From Acridotheres tristis (taxonomy: Eukaryota; Chordata; Aves; Passeriformes; Sturnidae): a DNA stretch of 64,000 bases. The notes under the pieces were generated by a model. The model had not been told where the DNA came from and made no database searches. It saw nothing but the letters and a program-made list of their open reading frames with translations. Shown here piece by piece: positions 12,501-27,500 of this stretch. The position numbers and the translations under genes were made by a program. Where the stretch lies: the NCBI GenBank assembly GCA_037013685.1, contig CM072887.1, forward strand, positions 44,195,154 to 44,259,153. Reading direction: 5' to 3'. The stretch's first letter is position 1, and the number at the start of each line of letters is the position of its first letter.

Positions 12501-15500
12501 TTCACAATAAAAATTAACTTTTAAAGATAACTTTTGTAGCTATCCTTTTGAAATTTTGCATTATTTGCGAAGGGATTCAGCTGAGCAAGGAGCAGGTGTA
12601 ACATGGATGAGAACTTCTAAGAGAGAATGTTCATAGACTTCAGCAAGGCCAAGCTTGAATTGGGTATCAGGGGAGCTGCAAAGATAATGAAGTGCTGAGA
12701 CAGGGTGTGTAGAAGTGTTGCATCTTTCCACACTGAAAAGGGCTTAAGAACAGGTTAGGGATGTGTTTGAGAGCCTCCATGGGCAATCTGGACTCTCCAC
12801 AGCACCGCAGGACTGATCTCTATAACTTGTGTCCACTCTAGTTTCACAATGCTTTCTTACAGTTTGCAATAACTTCTCTTCACCTTCTGTTCTGCCTCTG
12901 AAACTGCTACATGCATAGGTAGGATATTAAAATGAGGTTTTTGGATTTGAAAAAAAACCAACCAGAAATAACATTTTTCATGCTTTCAGGTTTTGTTTGG
13001 GAAGGGAGGGGTAAGTTGTTAAATGATGAATGGGCAGATACGAAGAATTTTTGACAAGTTGCTGTCAGAAAATGAGCTTTGGCATCTAAACAAACTTTGC
13101 TTTTAAATAAATAAAGACTTTGAATGATAAAGTAAATTAATTTTCAATTCTCGGGAGACTTTGCATCTTCTTGCAGGGGCCTTGATTCTCTCAACAAGAA
13201 AGTGAAGTCTTCCATCATCGATTTGCCTATCGAGTCAGTCAGTCTGAGCCTTCAGGACTTGATTGGCTACTTTCACCCTCCTGATGAACATTTGGAGCAT
13301 GAAAACAAACAAAACAGGCTCCGAGCACTGAAGAATCGCCAGAACCTCTTCCAAGAAGAGGTACTTCTCAATTTTACTCCTGATTTCCACTACATTGTCT
13401 GCAAGTATTCTTTCACAGTATCTGTAGGGTTGATGTCTAATATAGATTATGGTTGCAGTGGGTTTTTTTTTATCCTATAAGAATCAAACTATTTGCTATA
13501 TTCATAATCTCTCTAGATCTGCTTTTTTTCCTGCATATTTAAAGAAATACATTTATGGCCTTACTTCTTTTTCCCCTTTATAATAAAATTAGATGACCTT
13601 GTGCCTTGAACTCTACCCATAATTTTCTCCTTATGTGTGAATCAATTTTTTCTGTTATAATCTCTTGATGTTGAAGGATGTTTTGGTTTACTAAGCATTC
13701 TTTAAGCATTTTGTTTACTGTTATCTATTATTTCTCTGGTAATAATAGTTGCCTATACTTTGTCAGATGCCTAAACGTCCTCCAGAATAAAATCATGCCT
13801 AAAATTATGTCATTAATACTGTTTATTTTAATTTGATCATCCTAAATGGCAGATGTTTATTACCTCAGTCAAGGAAAATTTTCTATTGAGATTGCTTGTT
13901 TGACTTCACGCATATATTTTTGTGTTTTGCATACCTAGCCTTTGTGTTTTGTTTTCTTAGATTTCTGAAAATCTTTTGTGTTTGCATCTAAAAATACCCT
14001 CTTTTTCCTCTGACGATATGAGCTTTTTTATTTTTAGGGTATGATCAACCTTGTTCTTGAATGTATTGATCGCTTGAATGTATACAGCAGTGCAGCTCAC
14101 TTTGCAGATGTAGCTGGGAAGGAAGCTGGAGAAGCATGGAAATCTATTCTGAATTCTTTGTACGAATTACTAGGTAAGACATATTATGGATTACTTGGAT
14201 AATTTTAGCTCAAAATAGTGAAAAATAAAGAAGAAATAAGTACATAACTGTTGTAGTACAGAAGAATTTCCACTGTGTAGAAACTTAGAATATAAATTAT
14301 GCAAGATTTTGGCATTTGCAGTTATTTAATGTATTAGCAATCAATTAAAGAAGTTATGTCAGGAATTATAAATATTTTAAAGTATCCAGATTAAATCCAG
14401 AGAGTCAACATCTCCATGAAAACAAATTATGACCTTTTGGGGTGTAGATGGTAGATGATGGAGTGTAAAATGCTGTGGTTTGGTTATTCATAGAGGTAGG
14501 GTAGAATTGAATTTCTTTGTTACAGTTTAGTTTATCTCTCATTACATTAAGCACAGTGCAGACTGGAGGAAGTAGTGGCTTGATTTCCAACTGGCAAGGC
14601 TAGAAAATTCCTTCTGAAGAGTCTGCCTGTTTTGTACAAAGTACTGCTTCCATGGACTTGTAGTGATGAGAACAGCACATAAGCTTTTGTTGGCTTCCCA
14701 GTCTTTGTGCCCCTCCTGCCCTCTGATGTTACTTCTCTAACTGCATTATCTTCTGACAGCTAATGCTTAGGAAGCCTGGCTTTGATCTGGCTATGATGAG
14801 TCTGTACATTGCTCTGTTCTGAATAATGCTGGATCTGTACAGTAATTACATGGATGACTAATGGATATTGCTTGATCAGTCTTGATTCAGCTAACAGTAC
14901 TTTGTTTTTTGAGTCTGCACATAAGTAAAAGTAAACTGTGATGCCAGAATTTTGTCATGTCATTGACATTGTGTTGTATTTCACTGTAATGAGAATGAAG
15001 GCATTTATAGATGCTGAGACTGGATGCTATCACATATAAAAATCATATAGTCTTAGAATGGTTTGGATCATAAGAGGCCTCTAAAGATCATCTAGTCCAT
15101 CCCCCCGATTGCAATAAAAAACTTCCTTATATTCAATCTGTCCACTGTCTTTCAATTTAAAATAATTGACATATATCTAGTAAAGCATCTGTCCATTCTC
15201 TATTACAAATACATACATTCACTGTGAACTTGTGCTAGATCCTTTTGCATTACAAAAGAATGTCCAGTGATGTGATGTTAACGTCTGACTGATCACATCA
15301 TGGTTTTTATTTCTTTAAAACTGAATGCTCGTCTTGTTCAGAGTATTGGGCAATAAGAAAAGCAACTGTAGGATGTTACTTTTAGTTTTCAGTTTTAAGT
15401 GTCTGTGTGCCTCATTTAATGCACAGCTTTAGCCAGTGAATACTAACCTTTCACAAACTTGTGCTGAGCAGCATTTATGAAACCATCTGTGTCTCATTAC

Positions 15501-18500
15501 TGTTAATGAAGTTAAATTTAGTGATGTGTTAAGCACTGAACAACTGCCTTCATTTTATATTCCTACCTGAAGCACAGTGAGATTGTGTGGCTTGCCTATA
15601 ACCAATTAAAAAAAAAGTCACTGTCAAAAACAGGTGTTCCTTGGCAAGATGTTCCCCCAAGTATTTTCGAATAACTGTGGTCATAATTAATCAAAGGCGT
15701 AAGATTTCAGGGTAATTTTTTTTTCTATTATATAATACAGCAAATAAAAGGGTTTTGTTTATTTTACTATTAGGGTTTGATTTTCCTCATCAGAAAACTG
15801 GTGAGGAAACTGCCAGTTTACAGAACTGCCAGTGCTCCTCTTTGCAGATAGTTTCATGTCATATTTATGTTGTAAGTCTCTAAGTTTAACCTTTTCTAAA
15901 TAAAGCAGCATAAAAACATAGTCGCAATATAATACAGTAAGTTTGTGCAACAACAAAACATAGATTTTAAGAGGCCATTGCCCCTTAGCAGGACCAACAG
16001 TCTCTGTCTGCTGCTGGAAATAATCACAGTAACTTCAGGTTGAAATAATATTTTGGTGGCACTGGAAAACAATCTTAAGGAAACTAGTTTGCACTGTTCC
16101 ACACACCAAACAGAAATCTTTGTGCCTCAGTTCTTTCTTGGAGTAGAGCAGATGCTTCTCTGAGAGCTTGTGTGTATGCACATACTTGCAGATGCACATA
16201 ATCCAGTACAGGACAAGCTTGTGGGTGCCTGCAGTGTTCAGGGAGATTTCAGTTCAGTTGTACCCATCAAGTCAGTGCATGATTCAGTCTATTTCAATCT
16301 TCAGCTTAAAGCATGAGGGTGAAACAAATTCAAAGCAGTCACTTCCTCCCTACAACCTTGACAAAAGTATAGCAAACAGCTCCTAGACAGCTATCTTGTT
16401 TTACTTCCTATTACTTTTGAACAAATGTATTGTAACAGTAGAAAATAATTTGCATTCATCACCTATGTTGTTTGCTTCGCACTCTAATTTTGCGATGTTT
16501 TCTGTCATTACAAGAATACTGTTTTACAGAAACTTGTTTCTATAGTAGCAGCTGACTTTGGTGTAAGTACAAGCTTCTTCATGTGGAGCATTTTGTAGGG
16601 ATTATTGAGATGATTGTAGAGCCCAAATAATTCAAATTACCTAAAGGTCAATTGATATCAAAGGTATTTCTTTTGCTGAATTCTAACTATCACTTACATT
16701 ATTTAAATTTAAGTCTAGAACATCAATAATTAAAGATTAAGATTGTATCTTACTGGATCCTTTCTGACAAGAGAAGACAGGAATTATTTGAATTTAAATG
16801 CACTTGTAACTGTGATTTAATTTCTCTCTCTCTCTTTTCCCAATAGCGGCTCTGATTCGAGGAAATCGTAAAAACTGTGCTCAATTTTCTGGATCTCTTG
16901 ATTGGTTGATAAGCAGATTAGAAAGACTGGAAGCCTCTTCTGGTATGCTTTTCAGTATTTTATCTTCCTTGTTTGACCAGTTCTAAATCCTTTAAAGTTG
17001 GCAATATGCTTGTTCAGCCTAATTATAATGACGTTTTTATTATGAGAGAGTAAATTACATTAATAAAGTGAGATTTATATTTGTAACATTTTTTGCATAC
17101 TGGCTTCAGTTGTACTTCTACTTTGAATTCTGGCAGTCTTGCTTTTTCCTTGACCAATTGGATGTAGTGTTACCTCTTAATGCAGACAACCAAAGCATTT
17201 GATAAAATACCGCTTCAACAGTGTAAGTTGTATGAAGTTGTTTTCTAATTCTAGTATCTTCGCTTTTATTTGTAAGTCTGCATATTTTTCAGGATTTGCA
17301 TCAAACTAAATATGTCTTATGGAATTGATAAAATTTATTCTGCCTAACAGTGTTTACCTATGTAATACATACACATTTTCTTTTTAATCACTTCTTTTGC
17401 TCCTGAGGTGTGAATTTCTACTTAAAATTAACAAGAAATGTTTTTCAGTAGCAGTTGAGACTTTCTTGCTTTAAATAAAGTACTTTTTACAATTTTTTTG
17501 GAAGATGGCCTCTTGAGAGCCTTTCAAGACTTCTCTTTTGAAATAATGCTACAGCAAATTCAAAGGGCAGGAAGATTTGTAGTTAAACCAATGGGAAATA
17601 TAGTTACAATAACAGTGTTACATTGCTCTCCAGTTACGTATTTGTAACTTATTCCCATCAGCTTCTTGGCTTAGTGTCATGTGTTATTCCATGAACTGGA
17701 AGGAGCATAATGCTTGATTAAAGAGTTGCCCTCAGGAGCTGAAATTGCATTCCCCATACGATTCTTTCCATTCCTCAATCAGTCTGTCACAGACTTATGG
17801 TGTGCTCAGGAGTCTTTGGAATACTAAGGCCAGGAGGGGAGTTTGTCTCTCTTTGGAAAAGTCCTTTGTTTTATATTAGACTGGTAAACATTTGAGAAAA
17901 AAAAAGAGGCTCAGGCATAATACAGCCTTTTACAGTGGCATTAATAAATGAGAAATACCCTGTTATTGCTAAGTATTCCATGTAGTTCCAGGAATTGTCC
18001 CACTGCAGATCACCATTTGGCATATATTAATAAAAGTCTTACCTTGGTTGTGTTCAGTGGATCAGCAGCAGCCACAAGAACAGATGTGTTCTATAGTAAA
18101 CAAGGTGTTTGTATTCCCCTCAGCTTTGTCATTAAACATTCATGGACATTTTGTTTATTTGCCATAAATCTGTTCCTGAGATGAACTAACCAACAACATG
18201 GGAAAATATTGTCAAATGTCAGTAGGAGGAGTGTTCTCAGAGCTGAGGGTAAAGTGGCACAGCATTCACAAGCTGATTGACAAGATCTGCGATGGTTGAC
18301 TGCACTTGTAAAGAGCAGTTACACACTGATACTTCTCCTCTTGCAAAGATTTTGCCCTTTGTCAACTCCTGGGGCTAGGAGAGATTTTAAAATTCAGTTT
18401 TTCTTGGGGCGGAGACTGGTATAGAGACTTTGATGCATTTGCCCACATGAACCCCTCCAGACAGCAATGTTTTTATGGAAATACTTTTGCAGAGTTTTGT

Positions 18501-21500
18501 TTCATGCTTTAGTTGCAGATCTGTGTCCTTCGGGCAGGGGACCTGTTTTACTACAGGATTACTTCCTAATTCTGGCATGCACCTGGTCTGTTTCAGCCTG
18601 GTATGTTTATGCTCTGAATGCTTGAGCAGCTCAAGAGGTGAGGCAACAGGAACATAGGAGTCTTTGCCTGTATCACTACTTTAGTTCTCAGCTGGTGACT
18701 CAGACAGATGGCTGCTTACTGCACGGGTGCCTAGTTAGAGGTTTGCAGATCATCCTGTCGTTGCAGCTGGTAATATCGTAACTGAATGTAGTTTGTGTTG
18801 GTTTGCATTATTATTTGAGGAACCTGCTCTGTAGGTGCTGCGATTTTCTTGCTCTATTGAGGATTTGAGTAACTGAATTTAAACTGAAACAAGCATTTGA
18901 AAAATATAAAAATCATAAGTTATTTTTCCACTATACTCCACCTTTGGTATGATGGCATTAATTTAAGGAGAATGATCTCACAATTATGCATTTGCATTGG
19001 ATTTGATCACAACTTGCTTAATTTCAATGTATATCACAAGATCTTAATGGTGAAACTGTTTCCTAAAAGACCTAATTTTGCATCTGAAACTGTCAGGGTA
19101 AGGGCTCTCAGAAATAATGCAAAGCTTTTCACTCAACTTTTGGAGGTTCAAGATTTTCTTATGACAGCTCTAAAAATGCTGTGCTACATAGTTTCTGTTG
19201 GGTACGTATGTGTTTTTAAATTTTAATGTCAAACCAAAAAGATTTGAAAATGAAAAACTTAATTGTTTATGATAGGATAGTAAGGTACAAGATGTATCCT
19301 GTAAACTACAGAGTATTCTGACACTTGGTTACTCTGGGTAATGAACCTCCTGACATGCTGCAAGAGCTCTGAATGTACTACTCATTTGTTCTGAGTTTTC
19401 TGCCAGGAGCTAGGCCACTTGTACTCCATCCCCATCTGTATTGGTAACATAACTTCCGTGTTGCCTCCAAAACTGATTTTATAACAAAGACTTTTTCTGG
19501 TGTTGAGGGTGTCTGTTATAAAAGATGCTAATTAGGCTGTGCTTTAGTTATCCTGAGAGGCACAGTAAGTTTAGCTTTTAGTATATAAATGTAATTCTGT
19601 GATTTTATGTGGGATGCTTGCTTGCCAGATTTTAAGCTTTATTTGGCTTGATGGGCTGAGGATAGTCACTGTTTTAATTTACAGTGGTAGATCTTCAATA
19701 GGGAGAAATACTGGCTTATATTGAACTTTTAAACTAAGAATACTTGGATACATATATTAACTTAAAATAACTTTTTTTTTCTAAGGTAAAGCATTTATGA
19801 GGAACAAACACCACCACATTCTGTTAATCACATCAAACATTAAAGTAGTCAACTACATCTTCTGCATGTGTTTTCTTGAATGTATTGTAATAAAAATTTG
19901 ATGCTACCAACTATTATCTATAAAATTCCTTTTTTTTTTCTTTTTTCTTGTCCTGGAACTAAAAGTGTTATGAAAACAGGACAAAGGCATTAAATATATA
20001 AACAGCAACTGTGAATTGATTGTACAAATTAGATCAGAAATTGATGCATTTCTAAAGCTTCACTGAAGCAAAAGAAGGAAAATTATCTGTCCAAGCAGAA
20101 ATATGTCCAAGAGTAGACCATGTTAGAAGTGAGATATCACAAAGCTGCAATGCAAATGTCTCAGCTGTCTCTTCAGTCCATAAATTAAGATTAGATTAGT
20201 CTTTCACTCTGAAATATATTCCAGATGGGATTAACTAGCCCTACTATAATTTTAAAGGCATTAAAACATAGGTAAAACAGTAGAATACAGCAAGTTAGTA
20301 ATCTAATGTTGAGGAATACATTCAGTGCAGGAAGCTCTGTTTGCAGTCTGCAGCTAAGCTGCTGGTTGAGCTCTGGGTGAGATGAGAAGCCTTGAACTGC
20401 TGACTCTTAGCATAGTGAAGGTCCCAGGAACCTGTGACCCAGGCAGGTGACACTCACAGACACGACAGGAGTCAAAGACCCCCAGATTTTCTCATGCTTA
20501 GACAGTAAGGGTCTAAAAGCCTAGGTGCCCTCAGACTCACATACTGTTTTGAGTTGAAAGGTGCCAAAAAGGATCTCTGAGTCCAACTCTTAAGTAAGTG
20601 GTCTGTACAGGGATTGAACCCACATACTTGGTGTTACAGTACCATGCTCTAACCAGCTGAATGAGCTCAGGTTCCCGTGCTGGGGATCTGTCCTTGGTAG
20701 TACCCAGCTTAAGTTGTTATTTTGTCAGTCATTGCACCACAGTGAAATTATTTTAAGGATTGGGACATTTTAGACTCTGCTATGAGAAACTTGGGGTTGA
20801 GCTGGCAAGGACACTTGATCTGACTGTGCAAATGTGGGGTGTAGCTCTAAAGGGGCTGTGGTCCAAGCTCAGGTGGTGCAGGAGTGACTGCCAGAGTGAA
20901 TCCTGAATGTTTGGACAGAGAAATTTCTTTAACTCAAATATCTTCCAAGTAAAGGTTTTTGGAACCAGATAAAACCAGGTTTTAAGGATTTTTCTTTAAG
21001 TGCATGCATTTTATTCTAGTATTCTACAGTATGACAAGAGGAGTCAAGATATTGTCCTGAATATACATGCTTCCTTTCATCTGTCAGTCATTAAGAAAAT
21101 TTTCACTCTCCTTACCATGAATTCTGCATATCATACTGTTTAATTGCATTAGATTCAAATGCTTACTGCTCCACTGCCTTGAGCAACTCCAATGAAATTG
21201 GAACAAGTCTAGTTGTCTTTAATGTAGTCCATCTAAAAGTGAATCAGTCTGAACAGACGCAGTACACTCATATGTGATTTTTTTCTGAAACACAGGGAAC
21301 AAAATGTATTTGGTAAATTAGTATTCAGATGAATTCAAGAAGGTGCTGGGGCAGCTGGATCTAATTGATAACATGCATTTATTATTGAATGTTTACATCT
21401 TCAAAGTATTTTTATTCTGTTATTGAAAATGTAAAGATTACAAAATGAACCCTGTGTACTATTTTAAGGCAAAATGTTATGACTTCACCTACGGAAAATT

Positions 21501-24500
21501 CCAAGGATATGGTTGCCACACTTATGTGGTGTGATTTAATACTGGATTACTATTTATATTAATAAAGTGTGTTTCAGTGCTACAATGAGATGTGGCAAAC
21601 GTCCAGTACCATGTTTTGAATGCAATGATTTTTGTGCATTCCCAGATCACTGTGACACACAAAATTGTTGATATTGTTCTAGATTATCCCTCTAAGTTAA
21701 GGATCCATTTGTAACACTTTTTTAACCTGCCTAGGTACTTTTACCATGATCAGTGACCCCTGACCTCATGTGGTTGGCAGGCTGGGTGGACTGTGCTACT
21801 GCTGTGTTGCTACAGAGCATCTGCTCTTTTAGCTGGCTCTCATGACTCTTAGGTTTCTATCCTTTTTAACAATGTTTTTACTGTCAGTATTCATAGAATG
21901 GTGGAATAATGGAAGTCCACATCTATTGCAACACAGATCATACCACTGCCAAATTCAGGTTTAGCATGTTCTTTTATTTAAAGTTAAGGCTTTGTGTGCT
22001 TAGACTTTCAGGGCTATAGAATCTCTTTGAGAGTTTACCTCTAGCTCATTATCTACCTGCATTTTCTGTTTACATATGCATGATTTTGTCTACAAATATA
22101 TTAAGCAACATACTTTGAAACCTATTTACTGGATGAATCAAATTGTGACTGTATCTGTTGTACCTTTTCTACATTTCAGTCCTTGAGTAATCCCTAGCCT
22201 TTATTAGTGATGGCAGTCTATGTCCCTCAGACCTCTGGAAAAAACATTAAATAGTATGGTGATGAATGGTGATGGTGCTGCAGCTTATCTGTAGCAGCTC
22301 ATGTTCTCTTCCTCTAGGATCAAAGAAAAGCCAGAGTACTCTCACTGAGACAGAACCATCAGACAAAAACACTCTTTTTCCCACATCAAGGGGAGTTTGC
22401 AGTGCTGCAATTTCCTTGAATAGAGAGGGGCATGGCAAAGAGTAGAAGACTCATGCTATGGATTTTGCTTTGCAAGGATGAAGCTGAGTGTTTGGAGATG
22501 TGGCTTGAATAAAGGTCTGAAGACAATGATGAGAGCTGTACATTCCTAGTAGGAATTACATATCTCTAGATTTAAGACTGTTGCTCAGCTTTCCTTCAGC
22601 CCCTTTGATTTTTCTCATTGTGACCCCAGCTGTAGCAACTGATAATGATGAACAATATTTGTCTTTCTAAGGCAGAAGATCCCAAAGTGGGTGTTGATTT
22701 GGCTGGTACACATGGGAGATTCTTATTTCCCCATTGCAGAGAAACATTTTAAGGTTAATGGTTCTTCAAGGCAATGGCTCCTGCTTTATTGGATTTGTTT
22801 GTCATATAAAATGATTTTTGAAACTATTTCTTGTTCATGAGCAACAGATTACGAACTATTACGTACAGTTATGACTTTATATGCACTTCAATGAAATAAT
22901 TGTTTTCCCCCCAGGAATTCTAGAAGTTTTACATTGTGTGTTGGTAGAAAGTCCAGAAGCTCTAAACATTATTAAGGAAGGACATATTAAATCAATTATC
23001 TGTCTTTTGGACAAGCATGGAAGAAACCATAAGGTAGGTAAAGACAAAGCAAGTATATTTAGATGAAGAAAACAAGCTCATTCTTCTATGTGAAAGTTAA
23101 TTTCAAATATTTAATGCTGTTTTGATAATGAGGAATGAAACTTATCCTAAAATGCATATGAGCAGTTTGAAGAAGCAAAGAGAAATATTACCATCTTTTT
23201 GGCAAAAACATTGATACATAACAATTTGTGAGAGAAGTGGGAAGAATATTTAATGTTAGGAGAATTTCAGAATTGTACTAAAATGAAATCACTGTGCTGG
23301 ATGAATTACATACCATTACATGTCTTCTAGTAACAAGGTATAGAGCATTACATTTCCTGAAGTAATGAACCATCATAATGAAAAAATATTTAAGATTAAA
23401 AGAATCTTTTTTTTCAGGTTTTGGATGTTTTGTGTTCTCTCTGTGTTTGTCATGGAGTAGCTGTGCGGTCTAATCAACATCTAATCTGTGATAATCTCCT
23501 GCCAGGAAGAGATCTGCTCTTACAGACACGCCTTGTCAACCATGTGAGCAGGTACAAAGAAAAATTAAAAAATGTATCTATGAACAAAGCAAAAAAACCT
23601 AACTTGTGCTTAAAAGAAATAGTCACTACAAAAAAAATCTCTTTTACTTTCAAAACTTTTATTATGCTATTTTATTCTTACTAGGATTTTAAATTCCCTT
23701 TGCCATAGTGATTAAATTTGAAACGTGGGTCAGAGAGAGCTGTCACAGGCTGTAGCCATCCTAAACTGTTTTAAGTCTGCAAAGCTGTAATCTCTTCCAA
23801 AGATTGTGGTCTAGATCTAGCTGTGCATTCAAAGTATTGCCAGCTGATGTCCTGTGATTGCCTTTATATGTATGATCTTGTGAGGATTTCCTAATCACCT
23901 TTGGTCAAAATTAAGAATTTAGTGCCAAACACCTTCACCAGTGCCTAGAATTAGAGAGTGCCTTCACCCTTCCTTCCACTAACAGCATTTTAGAATCTAC
24001 CTTCAAGCAGACATTAATCACATGATGAAGCTAGTACCATCTTAAATTGGTAAAGTGTAATTTACAAATATTATTAAGTAAATGTTTTTTCCAGAGTTAT
24101 AATTGATGCTGAGGCCAAAGAATGTGGCTTTGTATGAAAGTCTATGGGATGTTCTGTCTCAAACTTTTTATTTTTAAAAGTCTCAATCACTGACTGAGAA
24201 TGAAAATTGAAACACAGAAATAGTACTTAAAATTCAGAGTTCATAGGATTTATTAGATGCTGAAAACCATAAAAATCCCACAGTGCATATCATAAGGAGG
24301 CTACTTAAAGCTAAAGAATCTGGGCAACTGATTGATTGTCTCTCTTAACTTGGCATTGATGAGGCCACACCTGGAATACTCTGTTCAGTTTTGGGCCCCT
24401 CAATACCAGGAGGACCTTGAGGTGCTGGAGCGTGTCCAGAGAAGGGCAGTGGAGCTGGTGAAGGGTCTGGAATACAAGTCTTAAGAAGAGTATCTGAGGA

Positions 24501-27500
24501 AATTGGTTTGTAGACTCTGGAGGAGAGGAGGCTCAGGAGAGACCTTATCATTCTCTACAACTCCCTGGAAGGAGGCTGTAGCCAGCTGGTGGTCAGCCTC
24601 TTCTCCCAGACAGCCAGGGACAGGGCAAGAGGACATAGCCTCAGGCTGCACCAGGAGAGGTTCAGATTGGATGTCAGCAACAATTTTTTCATAGAACGGG
24701 TGGTTAAGCACTGGAACAGGCTGGTCAGGGAAGTGATGGAGTCATCATCCCTGGAAGTGCTCGAGAAATGACAGGACATGGCAGTTAGTGCTGTGGTTTA
24801 GTTGTCATGAAGACATTTGATCAAAGGGTTGGACTTGATCTTGGAGGTCTTTTCCAGCCTCGATGATTTTGCAATTCATGATTGAGCTTCTGGGAAGTTC
24901 AGTCATAAGAATACTTCTTATACAAGGAATGAACATAGGCTTTTCTTTCCCAAATAAGGTGGTAGAAAAAGCAAATTAGCTGCTTTATATTTTTGCTTTG
25001 CATTAGAAAGCTGTGAATGAGAAGATTCTTATTCTTGCAGTTATAAGGAAAATAATATTTTTTTCAAAAGTCAGTAAGACAAGGAATCATTGAAGAAATT
25101 TAGTGTTAGACTAAGACATGTATACCTTGATCCAAAAATATTCGGCAAAAGAACTTTGTAAGTGGAACATTACTGGAACATTCTAAGAGACTGCTTTTTA
25201 ACATAATTTTTTTCAGGGAACTGGAAAGTTCTATGCACAAACCTCTTTTGTACAAGAGAAATTTGACTGATTAAGTTGATTAAATCATGAAGTCTGGACA
25301 AAAGCAGAATAAGGTGCTTCTATGTTCAGGCAGATGATCTTGCTAGTAATTCACAAATAATATTTTTTTTAATAATTTTTTAATTTTTTTTTTTTTTTTA
25401 CAAATAATTTTCTGGCCTAAAGCTTTTGTCAAATGCATTTTGGTTTTAAGGGCAATAAATTTTTTACTTGGAACAATGTGAATAGTATCTATACTTAAAC
25501 ATTTGGCAAAAAACAAGCCATATGCTTCTAAAAGAAAAGTTTATTGGTCTTACTTGATAAAACTTTTTATTTTATAAGCAACCAGATCAGTAGTCTGCTA
25601 TTACACTGACTTGTATTTAACCACCCATACCAGCCCTTCTTCCTCCCCCTGCGTTCCCTCTACCAGAAAGCACACTGGGACTAGCTTAGAGCTACATTTT
25701 TGTTGATTAGTCAGCCTGAATGGAGAAAGAAAATATTTATACTAGTAATAACCCAATCTAGTGGAGGAATGTGAAAACTACATACACTCAGTCTAGAAGT
25801 TGTAAAGATTTTGTGCAATATGGGTAACCAACCATTGAGGAAATATAGCTAGTATTGATTTTGGATACTTCTGTGCTCCATGGCTTTAATTCAAGATTGA
25901 ATGTCTTTCTTAGTACAAAGCTTACGCAGACATGATTGTCTGGAGACAGATTTTTTGGGGGGGATGAGAGTCTATATTCAATATTATCCCCAAAATCTAA
26001 TTAGAAAAGCATAGGTTTTTTTCCTTTTTTTTCTCCTCATGACCTTTATATACGACTCTACATATTACTCTTCAGTTAGACATTGAATAAGCACAGTAGC
26101 AGCTTGCCTTTTTTGAGTAGTCTTGTGAAATACCGTAAAACCAGTAGCAGTAGGAACATCACATTGATATTAAGGATTTCTACAACCATGGCAAATTACT
26201 GAGTTATACAGGGCTTGGAACAAGGAAGAGGTACAAGAGAATTTTGAAATATTAGAATGACTCTTCACTTTTGTATCTTTTTAAATGTTACTCTCTTAAA
26301 TGGATAATCAGTATTACAGAATGCACTTTGCTAGGTAAAATTAAATCTGCAGTGTGTACTTAGTACACTTATGTTGGTAACTGGTGAATAGCTCTGATTA
26401 TTTTTGCAGGATTTAACATCTACTAATTGTTCAAACACATAAACCAATTACTATTGGATCTGAAGGAGGATACTGTTTCAGTTGCTGAAGCAAACATTTT
26501 TTTACTTAAAATGTACGGACCATTTTTCACCAGAATAAATGAATGAATAAATAACTAAATATACTGCTTACTGGGAGCTAATGTTGCCTAGAGGGTGCCA
26601 CAACTTGTCCAGAGCACAGATTGCTATCCATTGTTACTGTTCTCATGGGAGCATAAATGGCACAGCAAGCTGAAACCTGGATAGAATAAAAAAAGACTGT
26701 ACAGTTTTGAAAGTGCAAGTGAAAAGTATTGGAGCTGAAGCTACCTCTTTTTTCCATTTTTCCAGTTAGAGGAACAGGTGCAGGCAGGAGTCACAGGGAG
26801 AAGCCAAAGGGTAATGGGTATAAGTATCACCTGGGGAGATTCTGATTGGAGAAAAGAGTAACATTTTTCATAATGAGAAGAATAAGTCATTGGAATAATC
26901 TTGCTGGGGAAATGGTGGATTACGCAACACTGGACACTTAGAAGGTTCAGCAGGACAGTGTGCTGGGCCATGTTGTCCTGACTGTGCTTCTGTCAAGAGA
27001 GGTTAGACTAGATGATCCTTGTGGTCTTTTCCAAGCTGGTAATCTGTGTGATTCCATGAAGTAAAATTACTTCCGTTGTTTTAATCACACATAACAAGCT
27101 TTAAATTTGAGTCAATGAAAAGTATGCAGCAGTTAATCTTTTCCTTGAGATCAGATTTTAATAACTATTTTTATTCTTTCTGTTTAAGCATGCGACCCAA
27201 CATCTTCTTGGGGATTAGTGAAGGCTCAGCCCAATACAGAAAATGGTACTATGAACTTATGGTGGACCATCTAGAGCCCTTTGTGACTGCAGAATCAACT
27301 CATCTACGAGTGGGCTGGGCTTCAACAGAAGGCTACTCACCCTACCCAGGGGGAGGAGCGGAATGGGGAGGAAATGGTGTTGGTGATGACTTATATTCCT
27401 ATGGCTTTGATGGTCTACATCTGTGGTCAGGTATTCTCTTGGATACTTTGTGGTTGTTGTTTATTTTTGCTTAAGCATTATAATTGTGTTTGTGATCTCA

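Larger units (their letters stand above)
23552..27188 (+). other. RYR2: RYR2 intron, 3637 bp
   Basis: Holds two CR1 pieces in the same orientation as the gene, at about 24.34-24.88 kb and 26.79-27.06 kb, and a T16 run at 25384-25399. The second CR1 ends only about 130 bp before the next exon. Confidence 0.85.

Noticed and set aside
20590..20675. A tRNA-Ile gene on the minus strand
   Set aside because: The D arm carries extra bases, the anticodon loop is altered, no clean acceptor stem is visible, and a CR1-type tail follows. It is a SINE head.
21885..21960. A reversed CR1 end (tcatagaatggtggaataat)
   Set aside because: Only the first dozen bases resemble CR1; what follows does not, so it could be chance.
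24345..24779. Several overlapping small open frames on both strands
   Set aside because: They are fragments of the CR1 reverse-transcriptase region or its antisense, not independent genes.
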